From: Pseudomonadota bacterium
GTDB lineage: Bacteria; Desulfobacterota; JADFVX01
Length of the DNA: 19,378 nucleotides
Assembly: GCA_015222555.1 (NCBI GenBank)
Contig: JADFVM010000015.1
Location: forward strand, 1 to 19,378
Direction: 5' to 3'
A program made the translations under genes and the position numbers. Each line of letters opens with the position of its first letter. Within the stretch, counting starts at the first letter, position 1. Below are positions 8,139 through 14,829 of the stretch, piece by piece. Under the pieces are notes generated by a model. The model was not told where the DNA came from and ran no database searches. It saw nothing but the letters and a program-made list of their open reading frames with translations.

Positions 8139-8789
8139 ATGAGTGAGGAAAACCTGCTCTTTCAAAAATTCGGGAAAAAGGTGCCCGCAGGCACAATCCT
8201 TTTTAAAGACGGTGACACGGGCAACCAGATGTATGTCATTCAGTCGGGGAAAATAAAAATCACAAAAAAGGTGGGAGACGTCGAAAAAACACTTGCCATA
8301 CTCCCTCCCGGGGAATTTTTTGGAGAAATGGCCATCCTCAATAACGAGCCGAGGACAGCCACAGCAGAAATCGCCGAAGATTGTGAACTGCTTGTGATTG
8401 ATTCCAAAACCTTTGAATCAATGATCAAGGGGAATGCCGAAATAGCTGTCAGAATGATAACAAAGCTTGCTGAAAGACTAAAACAGGCCGATGAACAGAT
8501 TGAAAATTTAATGATCAAGGACAACAACAGTAAGGTCATCAGCACTCTGGCAAAGCTGGGAGAAAATGAAGGCGAACAGGTAGATGATGGTATAAAGATA
8601 AAAGTCACTCTCAAGGATCTTGCGATGAGAACAGGCCTTGACCAGGGAAAGGTTCAGGAAATTATTAATAAAGTAATTAAGGTGAGACTTATCACAATTT
8701 CACAAGATAGTATTATAATTTCAGATATCGTCAAGCTTAGAAAGTTTCTCGATTTCCTGACACTTAAGGAACAGTTTGGTGAAGATTAA
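8139..8789 (+). CDS. Cyclic-nucleotide-binding regulator, Crp/Fnr-like
   Basis: A 216-aa protein with the CRP architecture. Residues about 11-115 form the cNMP-binding beta-roll, with FKDGDTGNQMYVIQSGKI and the phosphate-binding cassette GEFFGEMAILNNEPRTATA at 58-76; R72 corresponds to the Arg that grips the cyclic phosphate in true cAMP binders. A long helix (about 100-128) is the expected dimer interface. Residues about 155-190 (TLKDLAMRTGLDQGKVQEII) look like a winged-helix DNA reader, but this part is weak by eye and lacks an obvious CRP-type recognition helix. GGAGG (8127-8131) lies 7 nt before the ATG. The next gene is a predicted cyclic-nucleotide phosphodiesterase, which supports a real cNMP ligand. 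Direct DNA binding is probable rather than shown. Confidence 0.85.
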   Translation: MSEENLLFQKFGKKVPAGTILFKDGDTGNQMYVIQSGKIKITKKVGDVEKTLAILPPGEFFGEMAILNNEPRTATAEIAEDCELLVIDSKTFESMIKGNAEIAVRMITKLAERLKQADEQIENLMIKDNNSKVISTLAKLGENEGEQVDDGIKIKVTLKDLAMRTGLDQGKVQEIINKVIKVRLITISQDSIIISDIVKLRKFLDFLTLKEQFGED

Positions 8790-8790
8790 G

Positions 8791-8806
8791 TCGGATTTTT
8801 ATCCGA
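8791..8806 (+). other. Small intergenic hairpin
   Basis: TCGGAT, four T, then ATCCGA forms a perfect 6-bp stem right after the regulator stop codon. No U-run follows, so it is unlikely to terminate; it may stabilise the upstream message or tune expression of the next gene. Confidence 0.35.
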
Positions 8807-8822
8807 GCTTGAATAGGTTAAT

Positions 8823-9581
8823 ATGAAAATAAAAATACTGGGGTGTTTCGGGGCTGAAATGCCCGGTTATAGAACGACCTGTTTTAAAATCGATGATTCA
8901 ACACTTGTTGATGCAGGCGCAATCACCTCAGTTCTTGATCACCATGAGCAGATCGGCATTCGAAACATACTCGTAACTCATGCTCATCTTGATCACGTAA
9001 AAGATATTCCTCTTCTGGCAGATAATGTGATCGGTAATATTTCACAGCCAGTTAATATTATCAGCTCTGCTGAAGTGATTGCAGCCTTAAAGGAACACCT
9101 TCTCAATGACAAAATATGGCCTGATTTTACAAAAATACCGACTATGGAGAATCCCGTCCTTAGATATCGTGAAATCGAACTGGAAACTCCTTTCAAGGTA
9201 AACAACCTCACCGTTACAGCTGTCAGGGTTAACCATACAGTGCCGGCAGTAGGATACATTATTTCTGATGATGAGAATTCTTTTGCCATATCGGGAGACA
9301 CCGCCTCAACCGGCCGCTTCTGGGAACTGACCAATGAAACTGACAGGATTAAAGCGGTATTTGTAGAGACCTCTTTCCCGAACTCAATGAATGAGCTTGC
9401 TATCATGAGTGGACACCTGACACCTGAAATGATGAATGAAGAATTAAAGAAATTAAATAGTAACGACATTCCGATCTATCTCTATCACCTCAAACCTAAG
9501 TTTATGGATGTCCTGAGGGATGAGATTGCTTCAATCGACGACTTCGATATTTCAATTCTGGAACAAGACAAAACCTACTGA
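8823..9581 (+). CDS. Metallo-beta-lactamase-fold hydrolase, class II 3',5'-cyclic-nucleotide phosphodiesterase-like
   Basis: A 252-aa MBL-fold enzyme. Metal ligands visible are HAHLDH (53-58), H138 (VNHTVP), D159 (ISGDTAS) and H222 (YHLKP), with an extra SGHLT (196-200). The context HxHLDH followed by a hydrophobic stretch and DN resembles the class II cyclic-nucleotide phosphodiesterases (yeast PDE1/CpdA-like, PDEase_II family). The ETSFPNS (182-188) and SGHLT segments also fit that group better than the RNase Z or glyoxalase II groups. Predicted role: hydrolysis of cAMP or cGMP. It lies 33 bp after a cNMP-binding regulator and 27 bp before accD. Its own ribosome-binding site is weak (TAGG). 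Alternatives are another phosphodiesterase or arylsulfatase-type MBL hydrolase. Confidence 0.8.
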   Translation: MKIKILGCFGAEMPGYRTTCFKIDDSTLVDAGAITSVLDHHEQIGIRNILVTHAHLDHVKDIPLLADNVIGNISQPVNIISSAEVIAALKEHLLNDKIWPDFTKIPTMENPVLRYREIELETPFKVNNLTVTAVRVNHTVPAVGYIISDDENSFAISGDTASTGRFWELTNETDRIKAVFVETSFPNSMNELAIMSGHLTPEMMNEELKKLNSNDIPIYLYHLKPKFMDVLRDEIASIDDFDISILEQDKTY

Positions 9582-9608
9582 ATCTAATTAAATTAATCGA
9601 GTTTATCT

Positions 9609-10460
9609 ATGGCATGGTTTAACATCAGTAAAGCACCCAAGATTAAGGTGGAAAAGAAAAAGGTTAATATGCCCAGCGGACTCTGGGTAAAGTGCAATAG
9701 TTGTAACGAAATCATATATAAAAAAGAGGTTGAAAAAAATCTCGACGTATGTCCCAAGTGCAATTACCACTTCCGCATTTCAGCAACGAAACGTATTTCA
9801 ATGATAATGGATGAAGCCTCATTTGAGTTTATTGATACTGATCTGGAAGCGACAAACCCTCTTTCATTTAAGGACTCTAAAAAATATTCCGACAGATTGA
9901 AGGAAGCGAAGAAAAAGACGTCATGTAAAGATGCGATAGAATCTGTTGAGGGGAAAATAAACGGTATCAAAACGGTTGTCGCCTTTTTCAATTTTGAATT
10001 TATGGGCGGAAGTATGGGCTCCGTTGTGGGAGAGAAGATAACACGAGCCATTGAACGCGCTCTGGAGAAAAAAACAGGTGTCATCGTTTTTTCATCCTCA
10101 GGTGGCGCCAGAATGCAGGAAGGGATTTTTTCACTTATGCAAATGGCAAAGACCAGCGCCGCCCTTGCTAAACTAAAAAGGGCGGGCCTGCCCTACATTT
10201 CAGTTCTAACAGACCCAACCTATGGCGGCGTGACTGCAAGCTTTGCAATGCTGGGCGATGTCATAATCGCTGAGCCCAAATCAATGATAGGTTTTGCGGG
10301 ACCACGTGTTATAGAGCAAACCATAAGACAACCCCTCCCGGAAGGGTTCCAAAGAGCAGAGTATTTACTTGAACATGGAATGGCAGATATTATCGTTGAG
10401 AGAAAAGAACTGAAAGATAAACTCTCCAGCATTTTGAAGATGTTAACCCCCCGCAATTAG
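9609..10460 (+). CDS. accD: Acetyl-CoA carboxylase carboxyltransferase subunit beta
   Basis: Beta half of the carboxyltransferase that moves the carboxyl group from biotin to acetyl-CoA to form malonyl-CoA, the first committed step of fatty-acid synthesis. It has 283 aa, typical length. An N-terminal four-cysteine zinc ribbon is complete: C29 and C32 (KCNSC), C48 and C51 (CPKC). The crotonase-fold domain follows, with SSSGGARMQEG at 162-172 forming an oxyanion/CoA site and GGVTASFAMLGD at 207-217. No accA is adjacent. It is the last gene of the plus-strand block; the ribosome-binding site is poor, so translation may depend on the upstream gene. Co-location with trpBA is common in bacteria, but here the cNMP gene pair is inserted between. 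Confidence 0.97.
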   Translation: MAWFNISKAPKIKVEKKKVNMPSGLWVKCNSCNEIIYKKEVEKNLDVCPKCNYHFRISATKRISMIMDEASFEFIDTDLEATNPLSFKDSKKYSDRLKEAKKKTSCKDAIESVEGKINGIKTVVAFFNFEFMGGSMGSVVGEKITRAIERALEKKTGVIVFSSSGGARMQEGIFSLMQMAKTSAALAKLKRAGLPYISVLTDPTYGGVTASFAMLGDVIIAEPKSMIGFAGPRVIEQTIRQPLPEGFQRAEYLLEHGMADIIVERKELKDKLSSILKMLTPRN

Positions 10461-10501
10461 TGCCATAACCCGGCAAAAGGCGTAAACATCGTAACTATTG
10501 A

Positions 10502-10526
10502 TTTCCCCCTTTTCCAAAGGGGGAGA
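10502..10526. repeat. Hairpin repeat between convergent accD and aat
   Basis: TCCCCCTTT (10504-10512), a 3-nt loop, and AAAGGGGGA (10516-10524) form a 9-bp stem, extended by a G-U and a T-A pair. Almost the same sequence recurs at 16134-16153, so this is a dispersed intergenic repeat. Lying between converging genes, it may act as a weak two-way terminator, although neither side has a clear U-run. Confidence 0.65.
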
Positions 10527-10538
10527 CCTGAATAGCTA

Positions 10539-11261
10539 CTAAACATCTTCATTATTTTTTTTGTCATTTATGCAGACAGGAAAATCACCTTTGTTATGTA
10601 GAGCAGCTGGATTCACGCCACCCTTTTCAAGACCTTTAATGAAAAGATCCCGCCCTATCCCCCTGGCCCCAAATGATATCAAATGATCGCTGGGCATTTG
10701 GCAGTCGATGAGTTCAAAATCCCTTTTTGCCAGTTCTTTTCCCAAGGAAACAAAGGCAACTTTTGAGGCGTCAGTCATCAGGCTGAACATGGACTCACCA
10801 AAAAAACACCTACCCAGACTCACACCGTAAAGGCCACCCACAAGAATCCCGTTGTGCCAACTTTCCACTGAATGGGCATAACCCATTTCGTGAAGATGAC
10901 AATAGGCTGATCTCATATCATCAGTTATCCAGGTACCTTCACCCTTCTTCACCCTCACCTGAGCACAGTTAGTAATTACATTGTCGAAATCTCTGTCAAT
11001 TGTCACCTCAAACTTCCCTTTTCGTATCGTCTTTTCAAGGCTTCTCGATACCTTCAGTTCATTCGGGTACAGAATAAATCTGGGATCTGGCGACCACCAC
11101 AGGATGGGATCATTGTCGCTGTACCAGGGAAAAACACCGGAGGCATAGGCAAGGAGAAGCCTTTCGGGTGACAGGTCTCCACCGACAGCCAGCAAACCGT
11201 CTGGCTCAGCATGACAGGGAGGCGGAAAAATGACTTCATTGATCAGTTGGTATACAGGCAT
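10539..11261 (-). CDS. aat: Leucyl/phenylalanyl-tRNA--protein transferase
   Basis: Transfers Leu or Phe from aminoacyl-tRNA to the N-terminal Lys or Arg of proteins, creating a primary N-degron. It has 240 aa, usual for the family. Signature stretches: LLAVGGDLSPERLLLAY (24-40), GVFPWY (42-47), WWSPDPR (55-61), GTWIT (109-113), the catalytic region FFGESMFS with E156, and LIDCQ (184-188) in the GNAT-like C-terminal domain. The ATG at 11261 gives the family's normal N-terminus, but no ribosome-binding site stands before it. Translation probably couples to clpA, which ends 45 bp upstream; a GC hairpin and a 13-codon mini-ORF lie in that gap. With clpA and clpS on the same strand it completes the bacterial N-end rule machinery. 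Confidence 0.96.
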   Translation of the reverse strand: MPVYQLINEVIFPPPCHAEPDGLLAVGGDLSPERLLLAYASGVFPWYSDNDPILWWSPDPRFILYPNELKVSRSLEKTIRKGKFEVTIDRDFDNVITNCAQVRVKKGEGTWITDDMRSAYCHLHEMGYAHSVESWHNGILVGGLYGVSLGRCFFGESMFSLMTDASKVAFVSLGKELAKRDFELIDCQMPSDHLISFGARGIGRDLFIKGLEKGGVNPAALHNKGDFPVCINDKKNNEDV

Positions 11262-11293
11262 TGCAGATAGGCTTGTGGGTACATGGACTTCCC

Positions 11294-11304
11294 CGACAGG
11301 GGGT
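11294..11304 (-). other. Short GC hairpin in the clpA-aat gap
   Basis: On the minus strand CCCC and GGGG flank a short loop right after the clpA stop codon. The GGGGAAG on its 3' side could also act as a Shine-Dalgarno for the ATG at 11284, which opens a 13-codon reading frame (ending in TGA) that overlaps the aat start. The function is unknown; partial termination or translational coupling is possible. Confidence 0.3.
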
Positions 11305-11306
11305 TT

Positions 11307-13547
11307 CTAAGAGTATTTGAAGGTCAGCGTTGAGCCCTTTACACCAATATCAACAACACCACCCTTATCCAGCGCGCCGAAGAGGATTTCCCTTGCGATA
11401 ACATCACTAATTTCCGACTCAATAAGGCGCGCCAGCGGTCTTGCGCCATTCATTGGATCATAGCCTCTTTTGGAAAGCAAACGCCTGGCTCCCGGGCTCA
11501 ACGTGAGTGACACGCCCTTCTCTTCAAGACGCTTAGAGAGTTCATCAATAAACTTATCGACAACCTTGTGCATGACGTGCTCGCTGAGAGAGCTAAAAGA
11601 GATAATTGAATCAAGGCGGTTACGGAATTCAGGAGAAAAAGTTCTTTCCACCGCCTGGGTTATATTGCCTGGAACAGCTTCACCGAAGCCAATCGGTGTA
11701 GCGCTCATCTCACGTGCGCCAACATTGGACGTCATTATTAAGATTACATGCCTGAAATCTGCTTTTTTTCCGTTATTATCCGTCAACGTTCCATGGTCCA
11801 TAACCTGCAGAAGGATGTTATAGATATCCTGATGCGCCTTTTCTATTTCATCAAGAAGAATGACTGAATAGGGGTGCTTCTGAACAGATTCTGTTAAAAG
11901 CCCTCCCTGGTCAAAACCGACATAACCGGGCGGTGCACCGATGAGTCGTGAGACGGCATGTTTTTCCATATATTCACTCATATCAAAGCGAATAAATTCG
12001 ATCCCCATATTTAATGCAAGCTGTTTTGCCACCTCTGTTTTGCCTACTCCTGTGGGGCCGGTGAAAAGGAATGAGCCAACCGGTTTATCGGGATCTCTCA
12101 GGCCGGCCCTGGATCGAAGGATGGACCTGCAAAGCAGACTGACAGCTTCATTCTGACCAAAAACCATTTTAAGAATATTGCGATCAAGCGTTTTGATTCG
12201 CCTTTTATCTGAGATGGAAATATTGCGGGAAGGTATGCGCGCCATTTTAGAGATCACTTTTTCAACATCCTGAATGCGCGCTTTTCTTCTTTTCCTTTTC
12301 TGTAGCCTCAAATAAGCGCCCAATTCATCAATGACATCTATGGCCTTGTCGGGAAGATGCCTGTCATTGATGTGTCTTGCTGAGAGTTCCACGGCAGACT
12401 GGATCACATCATCCTCTAAAACCATATTATGGTGTTTCTCGTAGACTGAACTCAAACCCCGTAATATCTCGATGCTTTCTTCTACAGTCGGTTCAGGGAT
12501 ATCAATCTTTTGAAATCTACGTGAAAGCGCCCTGTCTTTTGTAAAGAAGTTTCTGTACTCTTCATAAGTCGTGGAACCAATGCACCTCAAATCTCCAGTT
12601 GTAAGCACCGGTTTTAATACATTTGAGGCATCCAGAGAGCCCCCGCTAACTGCACCCGCACCGACAATTGTGTGAATCTCGTCTATAAAAAGGATGGTTC
12701 CCGGCTTTTTAGCCAAAGCAGCCAGAACCGCCTTGAGTCTCTCTTCAAAATCACCTCTGAATTTCGTCCCCGCCAACAGAGCCCCCATATCGAGAGAATG
12801 GATGGCAACATCTTTCAGATCAGGGGGGACATCATCTGCGCAGATCCGCAAAGCCAGACCTTCGGCCAGGGCCGTTTTCCCAACGCCAGGCTCTCCGACA
12901 AAAAGAGGATTGTTCTTACGTCTTCGACATAGAACCTGAATGGTTCGTTCCAGTTCATTTTCACGCCCGATAAGGGGATCAAATTTTCCCTGCCTTGCCT
13001 GGGCCACAAGGTCTACGGTAAATTTCTTTAGAGGATCTACAACGGTTTTTTTCTTTGCTTTACCGTCATCCTCAACAATTTTTGATGGTTGAGACTCCTG
13101 AATTTCACCGCCATAACCAAATTGGGGATGGGAGATATAATTAACAATATCCAAACGGGTTGTTCCCTGCATTTCAAGCAGATGGACGGCATGGGAGGTT
13201 TTTTCCTCCATCAATGCAGCCAGAGCATCACCCACATGGACTTCCTTCCTGTCTGAGGAATGAACCTGCAAGGCGATGCGCTGCAAAATCCTTTGCATGA
13301 CCATCGTCTGTTCCGGGACAACCTCTTCCGCTCCTGACTCGATCCTCTCAATATGTTTGTCGAAAAATTCCTCCAACATCTCTTTCAATGCATCCACATC
13401 TCCGCCACATCCGCTGACTATCTCTCTTCCCCGATCATCATGAATGAGGGCATAGAGAAAATGCTCGGCCGTCACAAATTCGTGTTTGCGACGCATAGCC
13501 TCTCTAACGGCGAGAGATAATGCAATTTGTAAGTCTTGACTAAACAT
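11307..13547 (-). CDS. clpA: ATP-dependent Clp protease ATP-binding subunit ClpA
   Basis: Hexameric AAA+ unfoldase that threads substrates into ClpP. It has 746 aa (E. coli 758) and lacks the coiled-coil M-domain of ClpB/ClpC, which together with the next-door clpS identifies ClpA. The N-domain (1-140) is the ClpS docking region. The first ATPase site has Walker A GEPGVGKT (218-225) and Walker B ILFIDE (285-290); its pore loop reads KFRG (262-265), where many relatives have KYRG. The second has Walker A GPTGVGKT (497-504), Walker B VILLDE (562-567) and pore loop GYVG (541-544). An IGF tripeptide at 619-621 is the expected ClpP-binding loop. The start lies 9 nt after clpS, with AAGG just past the clpS stop. 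No clpP is in the window. Confidence 0.97.
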   Translation of the reverse strand: MFSQDLQIALSLAVREAMRRKHEFVTAEHFLYALIHDDRGREIVSGCGGDVDALKEMLEEFFDKHIERIESGAEEVVPEQTMVMQRILQRIALQVHSSDRKEVHVGDALAALMEEKTSHAVHLLEMQGTTRLDIVNYISHPQFGYGGEIQESQPSKIVEDDGKAKKKTVVDPLKKFTVDLVAQARQGKFDPLIGRENELERTIQVLCRRRKNNPLFVGEPGVGKTALAEGLALRICADDVPPDLKDVAIHSLDMGALLAGTKFRGDFEERLKAVLAALAKKPGTILFIDEIHTIVGAGAVSGGSLDASNVLKPVLTTGDLRCIGSTTYEEYRNFFTKDRALSRRFQKIDIPEPTVEESIEILRGLSSVYEKHHNMVLEDDVIQSAVELSARHINDRHLPDKAIDVIDELGAYLRLQKRKRRKARIQDVEKVISKMARIPSRNISISDKRRIKTLDRNILKMVFGQNEAVSLLCRSILRSRAGLRDPDKPVGSFLFTGPTGVGKTEVAKQLALNMGIEFIRFDMSEYMEKHAVSRLIGAPPGYVGFDQGGLLTESVQKHPYSVILLDEIEKAHQDIYNILLQVMDHGTLTDNNGKKADFRHVILIMTSNVGAREMSATPIGFGEAVPGNITQAVERTFSPEFRNRLDSIISFSSLSEHVMHKVVDKFIDELSKRLEEKGVSLTLSPGARRLLSKRGYDPMNGARPLARLIESEISDVIAREILFGALDKGGVVDIGVKGSTLTFKYS

Positions 13548-13556
13548 CTTTACCTT

Positions 13557-13871
13557 TCACACCTCTTCTATAGAACATCTTAAGGGAAACTCCTCTTTTC
13601 TTGCCATTGAATGAACTTTATTAACCTTTGTTTCTGCAATTTCAAGGGGATAGGTGCCACACTTACCCATACCTTTAACATGAATTCTTAACATGATCGA
13701 ATTCGCGTCCGTAAGGGACTTGTGAAAAACAGACTCAAGAGCATGAACAACAAATTCCATGGTTGTATAATTGTCATTATGCATATATACATTGAAGAGT
13801 TTTGGACTTCTTTTTTTTATCTCTTCTTTACTAGATGCATCAGGCTCCCCGGAGGATTCTCTTTTGCTCAC
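13557..13871 (-). CDS. clpS: ATP-dependent Clp protease adaptor ClpS
   Basis: Small adaptor that binds N-degrons (N-terminal Leu, Phe, Tyr, Trp) and hands the protein to ClpA; it also steers ClpA away from ssrA-tagged substrates. It has 104 aa: a flexible charged N-terminal extension (1-24) needed for delivery in E. coli, then the ClpS fold. Pocket residues can be aligned as N32, D33 (HNDNYTTMEF), M38 as gate, and H64 in RIHVKGMG. The third acidic position of the usual NDD is Asn here (N34). The start is GTG at 13871, with GAAGGA 8 nt upstream; the nearby ATG is out of frame. It leads the clpS-clpA-aat operon. Confidence 0.96.
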   Translation of the reverse strand: MSKRESSGEPDASSKEEIKKRSPKLFNVYMHNDNYTTMEFVVHALESVFHKSLTDANSIMLRIHVKGMGKCGTYPLEIAETKVNKVHSMARKEEFPLRCSIEEV

Positions 13872-13940
13872 TTTAATCGATCCTTCATTATTTTACGAAT
13901 ATTTTATCATAGCAATGAAAGATAGGTCCAGCTCCTATTT

Positions 13941-13970
13941 ATTACAGCGTCGTTTAAAAAACTTCCTCAA
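13941..13970 (-). promoter_or_regulatory. Candidate promoter for clpS-clpA-aat
   Basis: Reading the minus strand, TTGAGG (13970-13965) and TGTAAT (13946-13941) are 18 bp apart, about 70 bp before clpS. The -10 matches 5/6 and the -35 4/6. No heat-shock sigma-32 type sequence or CIRCE-like dyad is evident. Confidence 0.3.
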
Positions 13971-14042
13971 ACGGCAGAGATGACTTCCTTTCACGACGAT
14001 GAGTTCCATTTATAAAATTCTTAATGACATACAAATAAATAG

Positions 14043-14071
14043 TTTACATTCATTCTTTATTAACATATATT
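14043..14071 (+). promoter_or_regulatory. Sigma-70 promoter for the hemerythrin-like gene
   Basis: TTTACA (14043-14048) and TATATT (14066-14071) are spaced 17 bp apart, each matching 5/6 of consensus, in a strongly AT-rich tract. This implies an untranslated leader of about 120 nt before the ATG at 14198, which holds two inverted repeats. The 326-bp clpS/hemerythrin gap holds otherwise only the clpS promoter candidate. Confidence 0.45.
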
Positions 14072-14149
14072 ATAATAATATTAGTTGCTTAGGTAGATCG
14101 TGCGCTCTGTCTTAAATTTTTTTACCACGGGCACGCGTCATCAAGAACT

Positions 14150-14187
14150 CCTCTCAGGCTCGAGAGGTAATAATAATTTGAATTATT
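14150..14187 (+). promoter_or_regulatory. Leader inverted repeats next to the ribosome-binding site
   Basis: Two dyads lie in the leader: CCTCTC/GAGAGG (14150-14155 and 14162-14167, 6-nt loop) and AATAATT, TG, AATTATT (14172-14187). The second directly abuts the Shine-Dalgarno GGAGG (14188-14192). The AT-rich palindrome could be an operator or a weak stem next to the ribosome-binding site; no known box fits it clearly. Confidence 0.4.
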
Positions 14188-14197
14188 GGAGGTTTAG

Positions 14198-14614
14198 ATG
14201 GGGAGAACAGATGATTTTAGGGCAAAACATCAGGAGCTGTTAAGCATTGCTTCTCAGATTTCAGATCAGTTAGATGCCAGTAAACTAGCGGAAGACGCAA
14301 AACAAGCACGAAGTCTTTTGTCTACCCTGGCGGGCAAATTAGGAATGCACCTGGCCGTTGAAGATAGAAACCTTTATCCTGAACTTCTTAACCATGATGA
14401 TGAAAATATTCGTGCAACGGCAAAACGATTTATCGACGAAATGGGTGGTATTGCCGATGCCTTTAAAACTTATGTTAACAAATGGCCTCATTCAAAGACG
14501 ATTCAGGACAATCCCGGGGATTTCATTACGGAAACAAAGGGAATATTTAATGCCCTTGCAGCCAGAATTTCAAAAGAGGATAACGAGCTTTATTCAATGG
14601 TTGACAAACTCTAA
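14198..14614 (+). CDS. Hemerythrin-like (HHE) domain protein with incomplete iron ligands
   Basis: A 138-aa cytosolic four-helix protein. Helix 1 carries H11 (AKHQEL) and helix 2 carries H51 and E55 in MHLAVEDRNLYP, the classic HxxxE of the family. The HxxxH pair expected on helix 3 is missing (only H66, in the turn). The last HxxxxD reads R123-ISKE-D128, with Arg for His, followed by NELYSMV. So only three or four of seven classical diiron ligands remain. Related bacterial proteins with a KRI-x-xE-x-ELY ending exist, so this is probably a real subfamily rather than decay. It may bind one metal, use other residues, or act as a non-metal helical regulator. GGAGG is 5 nt before the ATG. It stands alone with its own promoter and leader; the role is not assigned. 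Confidence 0.75.
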   Translation: MGRTDDFRAKHQELLSIASQISDQLDASKLAEDAKQARSLLSTLAGKLGMHLAVEDRNLYPELLNHDDENIRATAKRFIDEMGGIADAFKTYVNKWPHSKTIQDNPGDFITETKGIFNALAARISKEDNELYSMVDKL

Positions 14615-14702
14615 TCAGAGCATTTATATAGGAGAAAGAATGTTGACCTGGACGTTCTTCCCTCCCTGTTAATTAATTTCTTTGAATCCTTTTTATGATT
14701 AA

Positions 14703-14775
14703 AGCTCTCCATATATAAAAGTGCTATTGTTACTGTCTCAAAGCTCAGTAACGTGAGCTATATATAACTAGAGCT
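14703..14775 (+). promoter_or_regulatory. Nested inverted repeats in the traB leader
   Basis: AGCTCA (14742-14747) and TGAGCT (14754-14759) form a 6-bp dyad. It is nested in a wider one, AGCTCT (14703-14708) against AGAGCT (14770-14775), each arm having ATATATA inside. Together they make a long imperfect stem about 55 nt before the TraB start codon. It may be a leader structure or paired operator half-sites; nothing known matches. Confidence 0.35.
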
Positions 14776-14829
14776 ATCAATATAAAATGCCGGTTTATTT
14801 CATATTATTCACTCTAACTTGGATTTTTC

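Noticed and set aside
8791..8806. Hairpin after the cNMP regulator as a terminator
   Set aside because: The stem is only 6 bp and no T-run follows, so read-through into the phosphodiesterase-like gene is more likely.
8993..9469. 158-codon minus-strand frame inside the phosphodiesterase-like gene
   Set aside because: Antisense shadow; Ser/Ile-rich with no motif and no ribosome-binding site.
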